Source of the DNA: an uncultured Capnocytophaga sp.
Lineage (GTDB): Bacteria > Bacteroidota > Bacteroidia > Flavobacteriales > Flavobacteriaceae
Assembly: GCF_937936315.1 (NCBI RefSeq)
Contig: NZ_CALGWU010000042.1
Location: 1 to 12,757, forward strand
Length of the DNA: 12,757 nucleotides
Direction: 5' to 3'
Positions 6,707 to 12,757 of the stretch are shown here, piece after piece. The notes beneath the pieces are model-generated. The model was not told where the DNA came from, searched no databases, and saw only the letters and a program-made list of their open reading frames with translations. Position 1 is the first letter of the stretch; each line of letters begins with the position of its first letter. The position numbers were made by a program, and so were the translations under genes.

Positions 6707-7168
6707 ATGAGAATAACTGAAGGATTATCAACTAAAGATAAGCAAGCTATTATACATTGGACAAATAGCAAAGGCGCTGATTTCTTGCAACAATGGGCAG
6801 GAGATGCTTTGCCCTATCCTCTTACAATGGAAGCGCTCAATGCTTTGTCTCATTGTTTTCGTATTGAGGTAGAGGGTAGTTTTATAGGGATGATTCAGCA
6901 AATAAGAGTAGAAGGGAGCAACGTACATATTGGTAGATTTCTTATCAATCCTTCGCTTACAGGAAAAGGATTAGGCACCTCAGCAATGCAGTTATTTATC
7001 ACAATGCTTTTTGAGAATAAAAGAGTTCATTCTATTAGCTTAAATGTATTTGATGACAACCTCATAGCTAAAGGTCTTTATACAAAACTTGGTTTTAAAG
7101 TAGTAGCCACTGTAAAGGGAGATAGAAAAAAATACAAGATGATGAAAAGTAATTCGGCAATTAACTAA
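6707..7168 (+). CDS. GNAT-family N-acetyltransferase
   Basis: A 153-residue protein with the GNAT acetyl-CoA fold. Motif A reads IGRFLINPSLTGKGLGTSAMQLFI, with the pyrophosphate-binding TGKGLGTSA loop, and motif B reads LNVFDDNLIAKGLYTKLGFK. The N-terminus (LSTKDKQAIIHW...WAGDALPYPLTMEAL) resembles GNATs related to amino-acid or ribosomal-protein acetylases, but the acceptor cannot be told. ATG 6707 is preferred to an in-frame TTG at 6695. The gene is 39 bases after the VOC gene and probably shares its transcript. Its TAA lies within an inverted repeat that overlaps the promoter of the next gene. Confidence 0.88.
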   Translation: MRITEGLSTKDKQAIIHWTNSKGADFLQQWAGDALPYPLTMEALNALSHCFRIEVEGSFIGMIQQIRVEGSNVHIGRFLINPSLTGKGLGTSAMQLFITMLFENKRVHSISLNVFDDNLIAKGLYTKLGFKVVATVKGDRKKYKMMKSNSAIN

Positions 7169-7188
7169 TTAGCTTATTGCTAAATTAG
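7165..7188. repeat. Inverted repeat at the GNAT stop, overlapping a promoter
   Basis: CTAATTAGC (7165-7173), loop TTATT, GCTAAATTAG (7179-7188): a nine-pair stem with one bulged A. It covers the GNAT stop codon and the -33 TTG (7177-7179) of the downstream promoter. No T-run follows, so a regulatory role is as likely as termination. Confidence 0.45.
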
Positions 7189-7207
7189 CTAATTATCACT
7201 ATCTTTG
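7177..7207 (+). promoter_or_regulatory. Strong Bacteroidota-type promoter for the downstream operon
   Basis: TTG (7177-7179), 20-base spacer, then TATCTTTG (7200-7207), an exact TAnnTTTG box. Transcription would start near 7213, about 18 bases before ATG 7231. No other convincing promoter is seen until the right edge. Confidence 0.65.
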
Positions 7208-7230
7208 CCCTATAAAAACCTCATTTTACA

Positions 7231-8643
7231 ATGATTGAATCCAAAAACATAGAATACAAGCGACAAGTTACCCCTGAATTGGAAAAGGAAGTCGTTGCTT
7301 TTCTCAATACAAATGAAGGTGGTTTTATCTATATCGGCATTGATAAAACAGGGAAAACCATTGGTGTTCCTAACCCCGATGCTGTACAATTAGAACTCAA
7401 AGACCGCTTTAAAAATAATATTCTCCCCTCGTGTATGGGGTTATTTGATATTCTTTTGGAAAAACGCGACGATAAGAATATTGTTAAAATCATTGTAGCA
7501 GGAGGATATGAAAAGCCTTATTACATCAAGAAATATGGGCTTTCAGAAAAAGGAGCTTTCATCCGTATAGGCAGTGCTTCAGAACCTATGCCTTCCCGAC
7601 AAATAGAAGAGTTGTTTACCAAGCGTACGCGTTATTCAATAGGTAAGATAAAGTCTCCAAAGAAAGATTTACGCTTCCAGCAGTTGCAAATCTATTACCA
7701 ATCGATGGGTAAAACCCTCAACGAGCAATTTGCAAGAAATTTAGAACTTTTGAATGAAGATGGCGATTACAACTATGTAGCTTACTTAATGAACGATATC
7801 AATAATATATCGGTAAGAGTGGCACGCTATGCAGGTACTAACCAAGTTGATTTGGTACAGAATGAAGAGTACGGACACGAATCTCTTATCAAAGCAACTC
7901 AGCAGGTATTAGACAAACTCAATCTTGAGAACCGCACTTTCACCAAGATAACCTACAAACAGCGTATAGAACGTCGCCTTTGGAATCCTGTTGCCCTTCG
8001 TGAGGCTGTGATTAATGCCTTTGTACACAACGATTATACCTATGAAGTAGCCCCTAAGTTCGAGATTTTTAAAGACCGATTGGTCATTACCTCTTGTGGC
8101 GGACTTCCCTATGGTATTTCACAAGAAGAATTCTTCTCAGGCACTTCTATACCTCGCAACAAAGAGTTGATGCGCATCTTCCGCGATGTAGAGTTAGTAG
8201 AACATTTAGGTTCTGGTATTCCTCGTATTTTGCAGAGTTATCCTAAAGAATCTTTTAAGTTTATGGAAAACACCTTGCGAGTAATCTTTCCTATAGATGA
8301 AGATTTACAAGCACTTATGAAAGAAGAAGCGCAAGATACCATGCAAGTTACCCCCAAGTACCCCCCAAGTACCATGCAAGTACCATGCAAGTACCATGCA
8401 AGTACCATGCAAGTTACCATGCAAGTCAAAGATTTATTAAATATATTGGAAGAAGTATCTTATAGAGAAGAAATTCAAGAAAAATTAGGCTTGAAAAATA
8501 GAGATTATTTCAGAAAAAACTATCTCAATCCTGCCATAGAACAAGGTTTTGTAGCGCTTACCATTCCTGATAAACCCACAAGTAGCAAGCAACAATACTA
8601 CCTTACTGATAAAGGCAAAGAATTTTTAAAAACATTAAAATAA
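7231..8643 (+). CDS. AlbA_2 / GHKL-ATPase-like / winged-helix regulator-type protein
   Basis: A 470-residue cytoplasmic protein. Residues 3-46 match the AlbA_2 (Schlafen-type) domain: ESKNIEYKRQ, then EVVAFLNTNEGGFIYIGIDKTGKTIGV. Residues about 251-340 match the RecG-like GHKL ATPase C-terminal module: LREAVINAFVHNDY (N-box), LVITSCGGLP and HLGSGIPRI. Residues about 370-399 are a low-complexity linker, T-M-Q-V and related, and residues 400-470 look like a winged helix (EEVSYREEIQEKLGLKNRDYFRKNYLNPAIEQG...YYLTDKGKEFL). Such proteins are often annotated as transcriptional regulators or ATP-binding proteins; biochemical roles are poorly known. From memory, relatives have TPQV-repeat linkers, and the unit ACCCCCCAAGT here is the remains of ACC CCC CAA GTT (TPQV). 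The linker DNA is a tandem array that could switch the frame. It has its own promoter and heads the operon. Confidence 0.88.
   Translation: MIESKNIEYKRQVTPELEKEVVAFLNTNEGGFIYIGIDKTGKTIGVPNPDAVQLELKDRFKNNILPSCMGLFDILLEKRDDKNIVKIIVAGGYEKPYYIKKYGLSEKGAFIRIGSASEPMPSRQIEELFTKRTRYSIGKIKSPKKDLRFQQLQIYYQSMGKTLNEQFARNLELLNEDGDYNYVAYLMNDINNISVRVARYAGTNQVDLVQNEEYGHESLIKATQQVLDKLNLENRTFTKITYKQRIERRLWNPVALREAVINAFVHNDYTYEVAPKFEIFKDRLVITSCGGLPYGISQEEFFSGTSIPRNKELMRIFRDVELVEHLGSGIPRILQSYPKESFKFMENTLRVIFPIDEDLQALMKEEAQDTMQVTPKYPPSTMQVPCKYHASTMQVTMQVKDLLNILEEVSYREEIQEKLGLKNRDYFRKNYLNPAIEQGFVALTIPDKPTSSKQQYYLTDKGKEFLKTLK
8338..8427 (+). repeat. Tandem array of 10-12-base units inside the AlbA_2 gene
   Basis: Eight units in a row: ACCATGCAAGTT (8338), ACCCCCAAGT (8350), ACCCCCCAAGT (8360), ACCATGCAAGT at 8371, 8382 and 8393, ACCATGCAAGTT (8404) and ACCATGCAAGTC (8416). 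The lengths 12+10+11+11+11+11+12+12 total 90, so the whole array is in frame. Three 11-base units encode 11 residues (TMQVPCKYHAS). Losing or gaining an 11-base unit shifts the frame: the alternatives stop at TAA 8438-8440 or TAG 8463-8465, before the winged helix. Confidence 0.95.
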
Positions 8644-8653
8644 CCCTTAAAAA

Positions 8654-9481
8654 ATGAAGATAAAACGAGATGAATCGCATTGTTATGCTGCTGTCATCAC
8701 CGAAGATGGTCAGTGGCAAAAAGGTGAAGAATACTTCTTAGAAGACTATACTGAAACCCTCATTTACAATGAGCAAGGTAAACTTGTAGATGCTTGTTAT
8801 GGCGAGGAATACCACTTTCTCTTTACCTATGATGCTTATGGTAACTGTGTGAACTCTCGACTCTATGACCCAGAAGATGAAGAACTAACTGACTGTTGGG
8901 AGGAAAAACAATACCGCTATAACGACCTACAACAAAAGGTAGAATGTATTACTTATGAAAATGGCAAATGGAAAGAAACTGTTACTTTCGAATACGATGC
9001 ACACGGTAATAACATAAGTCAGCTCACTCGCACTGCTGACTACCAATACTTGTTCCAACTCGAATATGATGCCAAAGGCAGATGTATAGATAATCATTAT
9101 ACAAATATAACTACGGGAGAAAAGATTTTTCATCACTCTACTGAATTTCATAGTGATACCGAAAAAGTCAATACCAGTTTTTCAGAAAGCGGAAAGCCTT
9201 TTATGTTTACCATAACTCGTTTTGATGAAAAAGGCAATGTAATTTATGTTGCCCATCAGGATATAGGCGACCCCAAACCTTATTCAATAACTGAAACCAC
9301 TTTTGATGAGCATAACAACGAAATTTTCGAGCGAATTAGCAACAAAGAAGGCGAAGTCTATACTCGCAAATACACCTATCGCTATGATAATCACGGCAAT
9401 TGGATAGAGAAACGCATCGAATACTCTAAACGTTATACCAACCTGATTGTAGAACGAACCATTGAATACGCTAATGAATAA
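8654..9481 (+). CDS. Small YD-repeat (RHS-like) protein
   Basis: A 275-residue protein without signal peptide or membrane segment. It is made of about nine YD/RHS-type repeats with 21-30 residue spacing: LIYNEQGKLVD (36), FTYDAYGNCVN (57), YRYNDLQQKVE (87), FEYDAHGNNIS (112), LEYDAKGRCID (136), a worn copy near 163, TRFDEKGNVIY (188), TTFDEHNNEIF (215) and YRYDNHGNWIE (242). YD repeats build the beta shell of large RHS and teneurin-type toxins. This protein is far too small for a full shell and lacks the RHS core and a toxin tail, so it may be a stand-alone cytoplasmic repeat protein or a relic of a larger gene. It starts 10 bases after the AlbA_2 gene and is followed by an unknown gene and a SUKH gene, a setting that fits polymorphic-toxin neighbourhoods. 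Function unknown. Confidence 0.8.
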   Translation: MKIKRDESHCYAAVITEDGQWQKGEEYFLEDYTETLIYNEQGKLVDACYGEEYHFLFTYDAYGNCVNSRLYDPEDEELTDCWEEKQYRYNDLQQKVECITYENGKWKETVTFEYDAHGNNISQLTRTADYQYLFQLEYDAKGRCIDNHYTNITTGEKIFHHSTEFHSDTEKVNTSFSESGKPFMFTITRFDEKGNVIYVAHQDIGDPKPYSITETTFDEHNNEIFERISNKEGEVYTRKYTYRYDNHGNWIEKRIEYSKRYTNLIVERTIEYANE

Positions 9482-9507
9482 GAAACACCCTTTTGCTAAT
9501 TATCTCT

Positions 9508-10002
9508 ATGACCTACGACGAATTTTACAATTGTATAGAACAGCTTCCTAAAAAATTAACCAACAGAGATTTAGAAGCCTATCTCTTGGCTTTATATAGG
9601 ATTGTAACTCCACACGAAAACACCCCCTTCTCCCCTACTCTTTGCCTTGAACTGCTTAAGGAGGCATTCAGTGCAAAGACTGCTACTTATGAGGAACAGT
9701 GGACAAGCATTCGCTCAATGCCCGAAGAGACTGAACATCTTTCCGCCTTTGCTTATACCCAAGCAGTTATTCTCTTTCAGATAGCTGAACTCCACCGTAT
9801 GAAAGACAAAGAACTTCATAACGAAATGCGTTCCTTTGGCATCACCTCCGAAACGGGCTATGATTGGTACAATTTCAATCCTTTAGACCTCTTGGAGTGT
9901 GGCGCACGAGGCTTATGTGATTATATAGGGGAAGATGAAATCATCCCTAACGACTGGTATTTCTTAGGACATCTGTTAGACTTGGGAAGGTATTATGAAT
10001 AA
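9508..10002 (+). CDS. Unrecognised 164-residue cytoplasmic protein
   Basis: I do not recognise the family. The start is ATG 9508 (MTYDEFYNCIEQLPKKLTNRDLEAYLLALYRIV); an in-frame TTG at 9493 is unlikely because the 13-base box GCTAATTATCTCT lies directly before the ATG. The sequence appears mostly helical and acidic, with several Trp/Tyr (GYDWYNFNPLDLLECGARGLCDYIGEDE). It has no signal peptide, membrane segment or obvious catalytic motif. It lies 26 bases after the YD-repeat gene and 14 before the SUKH gene. Small acidic proteins in this position are often immunity or accessory proteins, but that is inference from location only. Confidence 0.75.
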   Translation: MTYDEFYNCIEQLPKKLTNRDLEAYLLALYRIVTPHENTPFSPTLCLELLKEAFSAKTATYEEQWTSIRSMPEETEHLSAFAYTQAVILFQIAELHRMKDKELHNEMRSFGITSETGYDWYNFNPLDLLECGARGLCDYIGEDEIIPNDWYFLGHLLDLGRYYE

Positions 10003-10016
10003 AAAAAACATCCAAT

Positions 10017-10733
10017 ATGAACCTATTACAACAAATAGAACAAACCTATAACTTTCAGTACCCCAAGCTATATCACCAGCTTTATGAGGATGGTATGCTC
10101 AATTGGGGAGAATTTGGTCCTCGTTGGCGTGAACTTGAGTACCCTAAAATCAAAGATAATCCACCATTACTTTTAGAAGGGCGTATGGATTTTGAAATTT
10201 TAGAACTCTCTGAAATATCAGAAGAAATAGAATTCTTACACGGTACTGAAAGTTTTTATAAAATTAAACCTGAGTACCTCTTCATTCCTTTTGGAAAGAA
10301 TGGAGCAGGCGACTATTATTGTTTATTTTACAATAAAGAAAACCCTCTCCCTGAACCTTGGGTGGTACTATTTGCTCACGATTGGATTAATGTAGATGTC
10401 TTAGCTGATAACTTTCAAAACTTTATCTTCTATGGATTGTTAGAATGCGTATTATGTATAGATGAACTACTTGCTGATGACGATTCTTTTTATACCGAAA
10501 TAGCCAATATGTTCCGTACGCACCGTCCTTATTTAAGTGAGGAGCAAGCAAAAATAGTAGAAGATATTTATAAAAGAAAAACTTTTGCTTCTACCTACGT
10601 CTATACATTTAATGATAGGGAATACACCGAAAAATATATAGGATTACTTTCGCGAGAAGAGTTTGATACTTTGTGTAACAAGTTTATTCCCATTCCGAAA
10701 GAAGAAAAACAATTTGAATATAGCGATGTCTAA
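10017..10733 (+). CDS. SMI1/KNR4 (SUKH) family protein
   Basis: A 238-residue protein with the SUKH pattern: an N-terminal helix with YPKLYHQLYEDGMLNWGEFG, the central strand segment PEYLFIPFGKNGAGDYYCLFYNKE (about 83-106), then PWVVLFAHDW and the helix LADNFQNFIFYGLLE. In bacteria SUKH proteins are commonly immunity proteins that bind and block a cognate toxin. The remaining C-terminal third (DDDSFYTEIANMFRTHRPYLSEEQAKIVEDIY...) is a helical extension not typical of the minimal domain. Its neighbours are an unknown acidic protein and the small YD-repeat protein, but no toxin gene is seen in the window. It could therefore be an orphan immunity gene, with its toxin elsewhere or in competitors. 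Confidence 0.82.
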   Translation: MNLLQQIEQTYNFQYPKLYHQLYEDGMLNWGEFGPRWRELEYPKIKDNPPLLLEGRMDFEILELSEISEEIEFLHGTESFYKIKPEYLFIPFGKNGAGDYYCLFYNKENPLPEPWVVLFAHDWINVDVLADNFQNFIFYGLLECVLCIDELLADDDSFYTEIANMFRTHRPYLSEEQAKIVEDIYKRKTFASTYVYTFNDREYTEKYIGLLSREEFDTLCNKFIPIPKEEKQFEYSDV

Positions 10734-10759
10734 AAACAAACATCTTTAACAAAAATAGT

Positions 10760-11767
10760 ATGGAAACACTACAAAAATGTATTATTGACATCAAACAAAT
10801 ACTACTTGAAGCACGACAAAAGGCTTATCAAGCAACAGCCTTTGCTATGATTGAAGGTTTTTGGCTTATTGGTGAACGTATTGTAAAAGAAGAGCAACAA
10901 GGCAATGTGCGTGCTAACTATGGAGAGCAGATTATAGCTCAACTCTCAAAAGAATTAGGCAAAGGATTTAGCAAGCGAACTCTTTGGGATTATAAAAAGT
11001 TTTATCTTACCTTTCCTAACATCAAAGATTCTGCACACACGTGTGCACAATTAACGTGGTCTCATATCCGACTGATAATGAGAGTTGAAAATACTCAAGC
11101 AAGAAATTATTATTTACAGGAAACTGCCGAGCAACATTGGTCAGTTCGCACCTTAGAGCGCAATATCAACACACTTTATTATCAGCGCTTGTTAGCTTCA
11201 CAAAGAAAAGACATTGTTGTAGAAGAAATGCAACAAAAAACAGCAGAATTTCAGCAAGACCCTTATGAGTTTATTAAAAACCCTACTGTATTAGAGTTCC
11301 TAAATATCCCTACCCACTATGCTTATAATGAAAATGATTTGGAAAAAAATCTAATCAACAACCTACAGCAATTCTTATTAGAATTAGGCAAAGGATTCGC
11401 TTTTGTAGCAAGGCAAAAACACATTCGTACTGAAACACAAGATTTTTTCATAGATCTTGTTTTTTACAATTATATATTGAAATGTTTTGTAATCATTGAA
11501 CTCAAAACAGACAAAATTACCCACCAAGATATAGGACAATTGGATATGTATGTCAGAATGTTTGATGATTTAGAAAAATCAGAAATGGATAACCCTACTA
11601 TTGGCATTCTACTTTGTACTCAAACAGACCAAACGATTGCAAAGTATTCTGTTTTAGCTGAAAACAAACATCTTTTTGCCACCAAATATATGTCATATTT
11701 GCCCACAGAGGAAGAACTCGCTAAAGAAATAGAACGGCAAAAACAGATTTTAAAATCACTGGAATAA
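10760..11767 (+). CDS. YhcG/DUF1016-family PD-(D/E)XK nuclease
   Basis: A 335-residue protein. The N-terminal DUF1016 helical/winged domain is recognisable from FWLIGERIVKEEQQG...YGEQIIAQLSKELGKGFSKRTLWDYKKFY and QLTWSHIRLIMRV. The C-terminal nuclease domain has the PD-(D/E)XK set in order: Glu195 (LEKNLINNL), Asp232 (FFIDLVFYN), Glu247-Leu-Lys249 (VIIELKTDK) and Gln260 (GQLDMYV). The motif is complete, so the enzyme is probably active on DNA, although the substrate of this family is not well established. The domain order and length match full-length relatives. Similar genes are often found near restriction and other mobile accessory genes. It starts 26 bases after the SUKH gene and ends one base before the next, so it is probably in the operon. 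Confidence 0.92.
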   Translation: METLQKCIIDIKQILLEARQKAYQATAFAMIEGFWLIGERIVKEEQQGNVRANYGEQIIAQLSKELGKGFSKRTLWDYKKFYLTFPNIKDSAHTCAQLTWSHIRLIMRVENTQARNYYLQETAEQHWSVRTLERNINTLYYQRLLASQRKDIVVEEMQQKTAEFQQDPYEFIKNPTVLEFLNIPTHYAYNENDLEKNLINNLQQFLLELGKGFAFVARQKHIRTETQDFFIDLVFYNYILKCFVIIELKTDKITHQDIGQLDMYVRMFDDLEKSEMDNPTIGILLCTQTDQTIAKYSVLAENKHLFATKYMSYLPTEEELAKEIERQKQILKSLE

Positions 11768-11768
11768 T

Positions 11769-12125
11769 ATGAACTTAGAAGAACTTAGAGATTATTGCCT
11801 TTCCTTGCCCCACGTTACTGAGGATATGCCTTTTGGCGAGGATATTTTAGTATTTCGGATTTGTAATCGTATTTTTGTGCTTACAAGTTTAGAATCAGTA
11901 CCTTTGCGGGTGAGTCTCAAATGCGACCCCGAGCGTGCGATAGAACTCCGCGAGGAGTTTCCTAACAAGATTGTGGCAGGCTACCACCTCAACAAAAAAC
12001 ATTGGAATACTGTACTTTTAGAAGGCTTACCCCCTACCCTTATCAAGGAGATGATACAGCACTCTTACGACCAAGTACTTGCCAAAGTCCCCAAGAAAGA
12101 GAGAGAAATTTTAAACCATAAATAA
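11769..12125 (+). CDS. MmcQ/YjbR-family protein
   Basis: A 118-residue cytoplasmic protein that matches the YjbR family over its full length: LEELRDYCLSLPHVTEDMPFGED at the start, LVFRICNRIFVLTSLE, then the core SLKCDPERAIELREEFPNKIVAGYHLNKKHWNTVLL. The fold is a CyaY-like, double-wing structure that may bind DNA; no catalytic activity is established. The ATG lies one base after the nuclease stop, which argues for translational coupling. The TAA is one base before the next start. These stops and starts are nearly contiguous, so all three genes are likely translated from one message. Confidence 0.93.
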   Translation: MNLEELRDYCLSLPHVTEDMPFGEDILVFRICNRIFVLTSLESVPLRVSLKCDPERAIELREEFPNKIVAGYHLNKKHWNTVLLEGLPPTLIKEMIQHSYDQVLAKVPKKEREILNHK

Positions 12126-12126
12126 A

Positions 12127-12546
12127 ATGAGGCAGAAATTTACACTTATCACTTTAGGTGTCCGCGACTTTAAGAAAGCTCTTGCCTTTTATGAGAACTT
12201 AGGCTGGCAGAAGTCGGACAAAAGTATGGAGGAGTATGCTCTTTTCCCTTTGGGAGGAATTGTATTAGGATTATATCCTTTACAAGAACTCTCCGAAGAT
12301 ACTACGCTACCTTATCAGTCAAGTACATTTGCAGGAATAACAATTAGTTATAATGCCAAATCGGAAGCAGAAGTAGATGCTGTTTTATCTAAGGTCAGTG
12401 AATTAGGAGCTACTATTGTCAAGCCAGCTCAAAAAGTATTTTGGGGTGGATATAGCGGCTATTTCAAGGACTTGGACGGCTACCTCTTTGAAGTTGCTTA
12501 TAATCCTTTTTGGGAGTTTGACGAAAATGACAATTTAAAATTATAA
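12127..12546 (+). CDS. VOC-superfamily protein without the usual metal ligands
   Basis: A 139-residue VOC-fold protein (ITLGVRDFKKALAFYENLGWQKSDK; FPLGGIVLGLYPLQELSED; FAGITISYNAKSEAEVDAVL; WGGYSGYFKDLDGYLFEVAYNPFW). The first ligand position, His in metal-dependent members, is Thr9 here, and the second and third (in IVLGLY and GITISY) are also non-ligating; only the last Glu (LFEVAY) remains. It is therefore likely a metal-free binding or resistance-type VOC protein, clearly different from the first VOC protein of this window. The ligand is unknown. It starts one base after the YjbR gene. Confidence 0.9.
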   Translation: MRQKFTLITLGVRDFKKALAFYENLGWQKSDKSMEEYALFPLGGIVLGLYPLQELSEDTTLPYQSSTFAGITISYNAKSEAEVDAVLSKVSELGATIVKPAQKVFWGGYSGYFKDLDGYLFEVAYNPFWEFDENDNLKL

Positions 12547-12552
12547 TCCAAA

Positions 12553-12757
12553 ATGACAGAAACAGAACAAACTCTACGCCAGCGCTTCACTGCTTTCTTG
12601 CAAGCGATGTACGACTGGGAAACAGAAGCCAACAGAGTGGATGAAGAAGAAGTGGAGAAAAAGAAAACCCTCTCTTGGGAAGATTTTTGCAAAAAACAAA
12701 CCGAGCTTCGTATCCCTATTTATAAGGAATACATCACCGAACGCGAACGCAAATATG
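12553..12757 (+). CDS. Partial reading frame at the right edge, unrecognised
   Basis: ATG 12553 opens a frame that stays open to the window end (68 codons). It starts MTETEQTLRQRFTAFLQAMY and continues DWETEANRVDEEEVEKKKTLSWEDFCKKQ. It begins six bases after the VOC stop, in the same direction, so it is very probably a real gene. The sequence is helical and strongly charged. The opening, a helix ending in a Trp-Glu (YDWETEA), recalls NTF2-like immunity proteins, but the fragment is too short to confirm this. Confidence 0.7.
   Translation, partial: MTETEQTLRQRFTAFLQAMYDWETEANRVDEEEVEKKKTLSWEDFCKKQTELRIPIYKEYITERERKY

Noticed and set aside
8338..8427. Possible CRISPR array
   Set aside because: Units are only 10-12 bases, directly adjacent, with no spacers, and lie within an open reading frame with protein-level repeats.
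8238..8429. Minus-strand reading frame through the repeat
   Set aside because: It is a by-product of the repeat, which lacks stops on the reverse strand; it is short and lies inside the AlbA_2 gene.
11032..11047. Inverted repeat TGCACA-CACG-TGTGCA
   Set aside because: It lies inside the conserved DUF1016 coding region with only 6-base arms and no T-run; probably chance.

Overview
The window looks like part of a chromosome from a member of Bacteroidota, class Flavobacteriia, most likely a Capnocytophaga-type organism. The reasons are AT-rich DNA, Bacteroidota -7 promoter elements of the form TAnnTTTG, a lack of Shine-Dalgarno sites, and the protein types and gene order. The genus is an inference from overall character, not a database result.

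Left edge (1-952, minus strand): the 5' part of a large secreted surface protein. It has a clear signal peptide but is broken by two reading-frame shifts, near 617-632 and 51-57. Positions 953-1150 are a divergent intergenic region with a promoter on each strand.

Positions 1099-3726 (plus) form a housekeeping block: a START-like/SRPBCC protein, a class IV aminotransferase homologue that has lost key active-site residues, and tilS (tRNA-Ile lysidine synthase). The tilS 3' end runs through a hairpin plus T-run. Positions 3770-6253 encode a TolC-type outer membrane channel and an HlyD-type periplasmic adaptor, but no inner-membrane transporter follows. Two small enzymes come next (VOC 6284-6667, GNAT 6707-7168).

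From a well-formed promoter at 7177-7207, nine genes run on the plus strand to the right edge with gaps of 1-26 bases, so they look like one transcription unit. In order they are: an AlbA_2/GHKL-ATPase/winged-helix regulator-like protein, a small YD-repeat (RHS-like) protein, an unrecognised 164-residue protein, a SMI1/KNR4 (SUKH) protein, a YhcG/DUF1016 PD-(D/E)XK nuclease, a YjbR-type protein, a second VOC protein, and an unfinished reading frame. The mix of RHS-like, SUKH and nuclease genes gives this part an accessory, conflict-related flavour.

The most striking signals are three. First, a tandem array of 10-12-base units inside the AlbA_2 gene; most units are not multiples of three, the present total is exactly in frame, and loss or gain of an 11-base unit would remove the C-terminal winged helix (a candidate phase-variation switch). 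Second, the aminotransferase homologue has Asn in place of the PLP lysine and Gly in place of the PLP-contacting Glu. Third, the surface-protein gene is doubly frameshifted. No tRNA, rRNA, CRISPR array or insertion sequence was seen.
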